This document shows, in pieces, positions 61,991 through 64,000 of a stretch of 64,000 nt of DNA (positions are counted from its first letter, which is position 1; each line of letters begins with the position of its first letter). Position numbers and translations under genes: made by a program. Source of the DNA: Sulfitobacter alexandrii (GTDB taxonomy: Bacteria; Pseudomonadota; Alphaproteobacteria; Rhodobacterales; Rhodobacteraceae). The stretch is from assembly GCF_001886735.1 (NCBI RefSeq), contig NZ_CP018076.1, forward strand, positions 558,001-622,000, in the 5' to 3' direction. The notes under the pieces are model-generated. The model saw only the letters and a program-made list of their open reading frames with translations. It searched no databases and had not been told where the DNA came from.

Positions 61991-62815
61991 ATGGCTGATA
62001 ACGAAAAAGTCCAACCGTCCGACAAGGACCCCAAGGTCTCGCAACTGTCCGATTTGCCGGGCGAGGTGCCCAACGAATTGCCGCACCAGACCGCGCTGAT
62101 CGACCGCCACGCGATCCTCGAGAAAAGCCCGACGCTGCTGCTGACCTTCTCGCTTCTGGTCGTCACCGTCGGCGGCATCGTGGAGATCGCGCCGCTGTTC
62201 TGGCTGGAGAACACGATCGAGAAGGTCGAAGGCGTGAGGCCCTACAGCCCGCTTGAGCTGACCGGGCGTGACATCTACGTGCGCGAAGGCTGCTATGTGT
62301 GCCACAGCCAGATGGTCCGCCCGATGCGGGACGAGGTCGAACGCTACGGGCACTACAGCCTCGCGGCGGAATCCATGTACGACCACCCCTTCCAGTGGGG
62401 GTCCAAGCGGACCGGGCCCGACCTGGCCCGTGTCGGCGGGCGGTATTCCGATGCCTGGCACGTGGATCACCTGATGAACCCGCAGTCGGTAGTGCCGGAA
62501 AGCATCATGCCCAAGTACGCCTTTCTTGCCGATACCCCGATCGAGCCCGACCGGATCGAGGCGCTGATGTCCACCCACCGGCTGGTCGGCGTCCCCTACA
62601 CCGAAGATCAGATCACCTCGGCCCGTGCCGATTTCCGGGTTCAGGCGGATCCGGAGGGCGATTGGGACGGGCTGGTGGAACGCTACCCCGGCGCGGCCGT
62701 CGGCAACTTCGACGGCCAGCCCGCTCTGACCGAGATGGACGCGCTTATCGCATACCTGCAGGTCATGGGCACGATGGTCGATTTCTCGACCTTCACCCCG
62801 GATGAAACCCGATAG
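61991..62815 (+). CDS. ccoO: cbb3-type cytochrome c oxidase subunit II (mono-haem cytochrome c)
   Basis: A 274-residue membrane-anchored cytochrome c. One helix lies at about residues 48-68 ([20 protein letters not shown]). The haem c motif is CYVCH (Cys101, Cys104, His105) in [17 protein letters not shown], and the distal Met is probably in [20 protein letters not shown] directly precedes the ATG. It passes electrons from CcoP to CcoN. The start is ten bases after the ccoN stop. Confidence 0.96.
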   Translation: MADNEKVQPSDKDPKVSQLSDLPGEVPNELPHQTALIDRHAILEKSPTLLLTFSLLVVTVGGIVEIAPLFWLENTIEKVEGVRPYSPLELTGRDIYVREGCYVCHSQMVRPMRDEVERYGHYSLAAESMYDHPFQWGSKRTGPDLARVGGRYSDAWHVDHLMNPQSVVPESIMPKYAFLADTPIEPDRIEALMSTHRLVGVPYTEDQITSARADFRVQADPEGDWDGLVERYPGAAVGNFDGQPALTEMDALIAYLQVMGTMVDFSTFTPDETR

Positions 62816-62826
62816 GAGGCACCGAC

Positions 62827-63063
62827 ATGGATACCTATTCCCTTCTTCGCCAGATCGCCGACAGCTGGGTACTGCTGGCCATGTTCGGCTTCTTCATGGG
62901 CACGGCCATCTGGGCCTTCCTGCCGAGCCAGAGCCGCGCCCGCCAGGACGCCGCCATGATCCCCTTCCGCGAGACCGCTGCCAAGGCTCCCTGCAAGGGC
63001 ACCTGTGCCACCTGCGCCTGCGCACCGTCCCGCTTCACCTTCGAGGACAAGCACGATGTCTGA
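62827..63063 (+). CDS. ccoQ: cbb3-type oxidase small subunit with a cysteine-rich tail
   Basis: A 78-residue protein with one membrane helix (about residues 14-33, LLAMFGFFMGTAIWAFLPSQ), then a short hydrophilic part with DAAMIPF, as in CcoQ. The C-terminal tail reads KAPCKGTCATCACAPSRF, with four cysteines spaced C-x3-C-x2-C-x-C, which I do not know from standard CcoQ. It could bind a metal or iron-sulfur cluster or form disulfides; this is inference. It overlaps ccoP by eight bases. Confidence 0.9.
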   Translation: MDTYSLLRQIADSWVLLAMFGFFMGTAIWAFLPSQSRARQDAAMIPFRETAAKAPCKGTCATCACAPSRFTFEDKHDV

Positions 63064-63919
63064 GCGCAAGATCGACAAGACCACAGGGGTCGAGACCACG
63101 GGCCATTCCTGGGACGGCATCGAGGAACTGAACAACCCCTTGCCGCGCTGGTGGCTGTGGACGCTGTACGCCACGATCATCTGGGGCGTGGGCTATACCA
63201 TCGCCTATCCCGCCTGGCCGATGATATCGGGCGCGACATCGGGGCTGCTGGGATACTCCACGCGGGCCGAGGTCGCCGCCGACATCGCGGCTCACGAAGC
63301 GCGGAACGGTGAACTGGTCGCGGCGCTGGAGTCCGCCGACCTTGCCACCCTGGGCGAGACCGATGACCTGCGGCGCTATGCCGTCGCGCGGGGCGGGTCC
63401 GTCTTCCGCGCCCAGTGCAGCCAGTGCCACGGGGCCGGTGCGGCAGGAGCCAAGGGATACCCCAACCTGCTGGACGACGATTGGCTCTGGGGCGGCGACA
63501 TCGAAAGCATCGCCTACACGGTCAACCACGGCATCCGCAACGAGACCGATCCGGACGCGCGATATTCGCAGATGCCTGCCTTCGGCGATATCCTGCAGGA
63601 CGAGGAAATCACATCGGTGGTCGAATACGTGGTCAGCCTGTCGTCGGACGACTATGACCGCGCGCTGGCCGAGACCGGGAGCCAGGTCTTTGCCGACAAC
63701 TGCGCCGCCTGCCATGGCGACGCAGGCGAGGGCAACCGGGATCTGGGCGCGCCCGACCTTTCCGACGCGATCTGGCTTTATGGCGGCGACCGCGACACGC
63801 TGAGCACCACGGTGCGCAACGCGCGCTTCGGGGTGATGCCCGCATGGGGCCAGCGCCTGTCGGACGCCGATGTCCGCGCCGTTTCTGTCTACGTGCACAG
63901 CCTGGGAGGAGGCGAGTAG
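63056..63919 (+). CDS. ccoP: cbb3-type cytochrome c oxidase subunit III (di-haem cytochrome c)
   Basis: A 287-residue protein with an N-terminal anchor of about residues 31-56 (RWWLWTLYATIIWGVGYTIA). Two haem c motifs are CSQCH (Cys121, Cys124, His125) and CAACH (Cys216, Cys219, His220). Distal methionines are in SQMPAFGD and FGVMPAWGQ. DGIEELNNPLPRWW is the conserved CcoP entry. It accepts electrons from cytochrome c or bc1. ATG 63056 overlaps the ccoQ end, and GAGGAC-like purines precede it. Genes for assembly (ccoGHIS) would be expected beyond the window. Confidence 0.96.
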   Translation: MSERKIDKTTGVETTGHSWDGIEELNNPLPRWWLWTLYATIIWGVGYTIAYPAWPMISGATSGLLGYSTRAEVAADIAAHEARNGELVAALESADLATLGETDDLRRYAVARGGSVFRAQCSQCHGAGAAGAKGYPNLLDDDWLWGGDIESIAYTVNHGIRNETDPDARYSQMPAFGDILQDEEITSVVEYVVSLSSDDYDRALAETGSQVFADNCAACHGDAGEGNRDLGAPDLSDAIWLYGGDRDTLSTTVRNARFGVMPAWGQRLSDADVRAVSVYVHSLGGGE

Positions 63920-63928
63920 ACAGACCCT

Positions 63929-63990
63929 GGCTGCCTTCGGGCAGCCCGAACCCGAAGCGGCCCTGTTCGCAAAACGTCGCCGCTTCGGGT
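63929..63990 (+). terminator. Two hairpins behind ccoP
   Basis: GGCTGCC-TTCG-GGCAGCC (63929-63946) is a tight hairpin with a stable UUCG-type loop. ACCCGAAGCGG (63950-63960) pairs with CCGCTTCGGGT (63980-63990). No T run follows, so they may be stability elements or a partial terminator before further cco genes outside the window. Confidence 0.5.
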
Positions 63991-64000
63991 GCTGTCAGTT

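Noticed and set aside
60274-62214. 646-codon minus-strand frame opposite ccoN
   Set aside because: His/Glu/Pro-rich shadow of a membrane protein gene; ccoN is certain.
63929-63946. Tight TTCG hairpin considered as a rho-independent terminator
   Set aside because: No T run follows, so it is listed only as a possible stability element or partial terminator.

Overview
The window looks like a chromosomal stretch of an aerobic, metabolically versatile alphaproteobacterium, most likely of the Rhodobacteraceae/roseobacter type. Supporting signs are the high GC content, four TRAP transporters and two ABC importers in 64 kb, many IclR/GntR/LacI/TetR/Lrp-type local regulators, and a right-hand block of hemN, an FnrL-type regulator and ccoNOQP with perfect FNR boxes. 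I see no tRNA, rRNA, CRISPR array, insertion sequence or phage gene.

Layout, left to right. 0-5.4 kb: the end of an FAD aromatic-ring monooxygenase, a quinone oxidoreductase, a beta-class glutathione transferase and a DctQ-DctM-DctP TRAP system, closed by a terminator. 5.4-8.5 kb: a homodimeric E1/transketolase-type ThDP enzyme opposite an Lrp/AsnC regulator. 8.6-11.3 kb: a small secreted protein with 57-bp tandem repeats, opposite a NarL-type two-component pair. 11.5-21.1 kb: a GntR-controlled ribose-type ABC importer with a DJ-1/PfpI protein, opposite an operon of an LDH2-type dehydrogenase, iron alcohol dehydrogenase, semialdehyde dehydrogenase and a kynurenine-formamidase-like hydrolase. 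21.2-25.9 kb: a TAXI-type TRAP transporter and a ThDP enzyme. 25.9-33.6 kb: a second DctPQM TRAP with an MDR reductase, a divergent TetR regulator, an acyl-CoA synthetase and an IclR regulator. 33.6-41.5 kb: a PEP-mutase/isocitrate-lyase-type lyase, LeuD-like and LeuC-like dehydratase subunits and a peptide-type ABC importer in one tightly overlapping operon. 41.6-46.2 kb: a ThDP enzyme opposite a LacI regulator, 3-hydroxyacyl-CoA-type dehydrogenase and SDR, with two LacI-type operators between them. 46.2-57.2 kb: an ADP-forming acyl-CoA synthetase, IclR regulator, DctPQM TRAP, SDR, ThDP enzyme, epimerase and second IclR regulator. 57.2-64 kb: a double-hotdog thioesterase, hemN, fnrL and ccoNOQP.

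How it fits together. Most of the window is a row of self-contained catabolic cassettes, each with an importer, two to four oxidoreductase, lyase or CoA-ligase genes and a local regulator. The substrates are not known from sequence. The clearest new points are: (i) a set of five related 17-bp dyads in the promoters of the 46-56 kb block, which suggests one IclR regulon; (ii) a LeuC/LeuD/lyase trio that resembles the 2,3-dimethylmalate branch of nicotinate breakdown, linked to an importer; (iii) two single-base frameshifts in G/C homopolymers, in the LeuD-like and LacI genes; (iv) a stem-loop directly behind every one of the six solute-binding-protein genes. The right end is conserved low-oxygen respiration.
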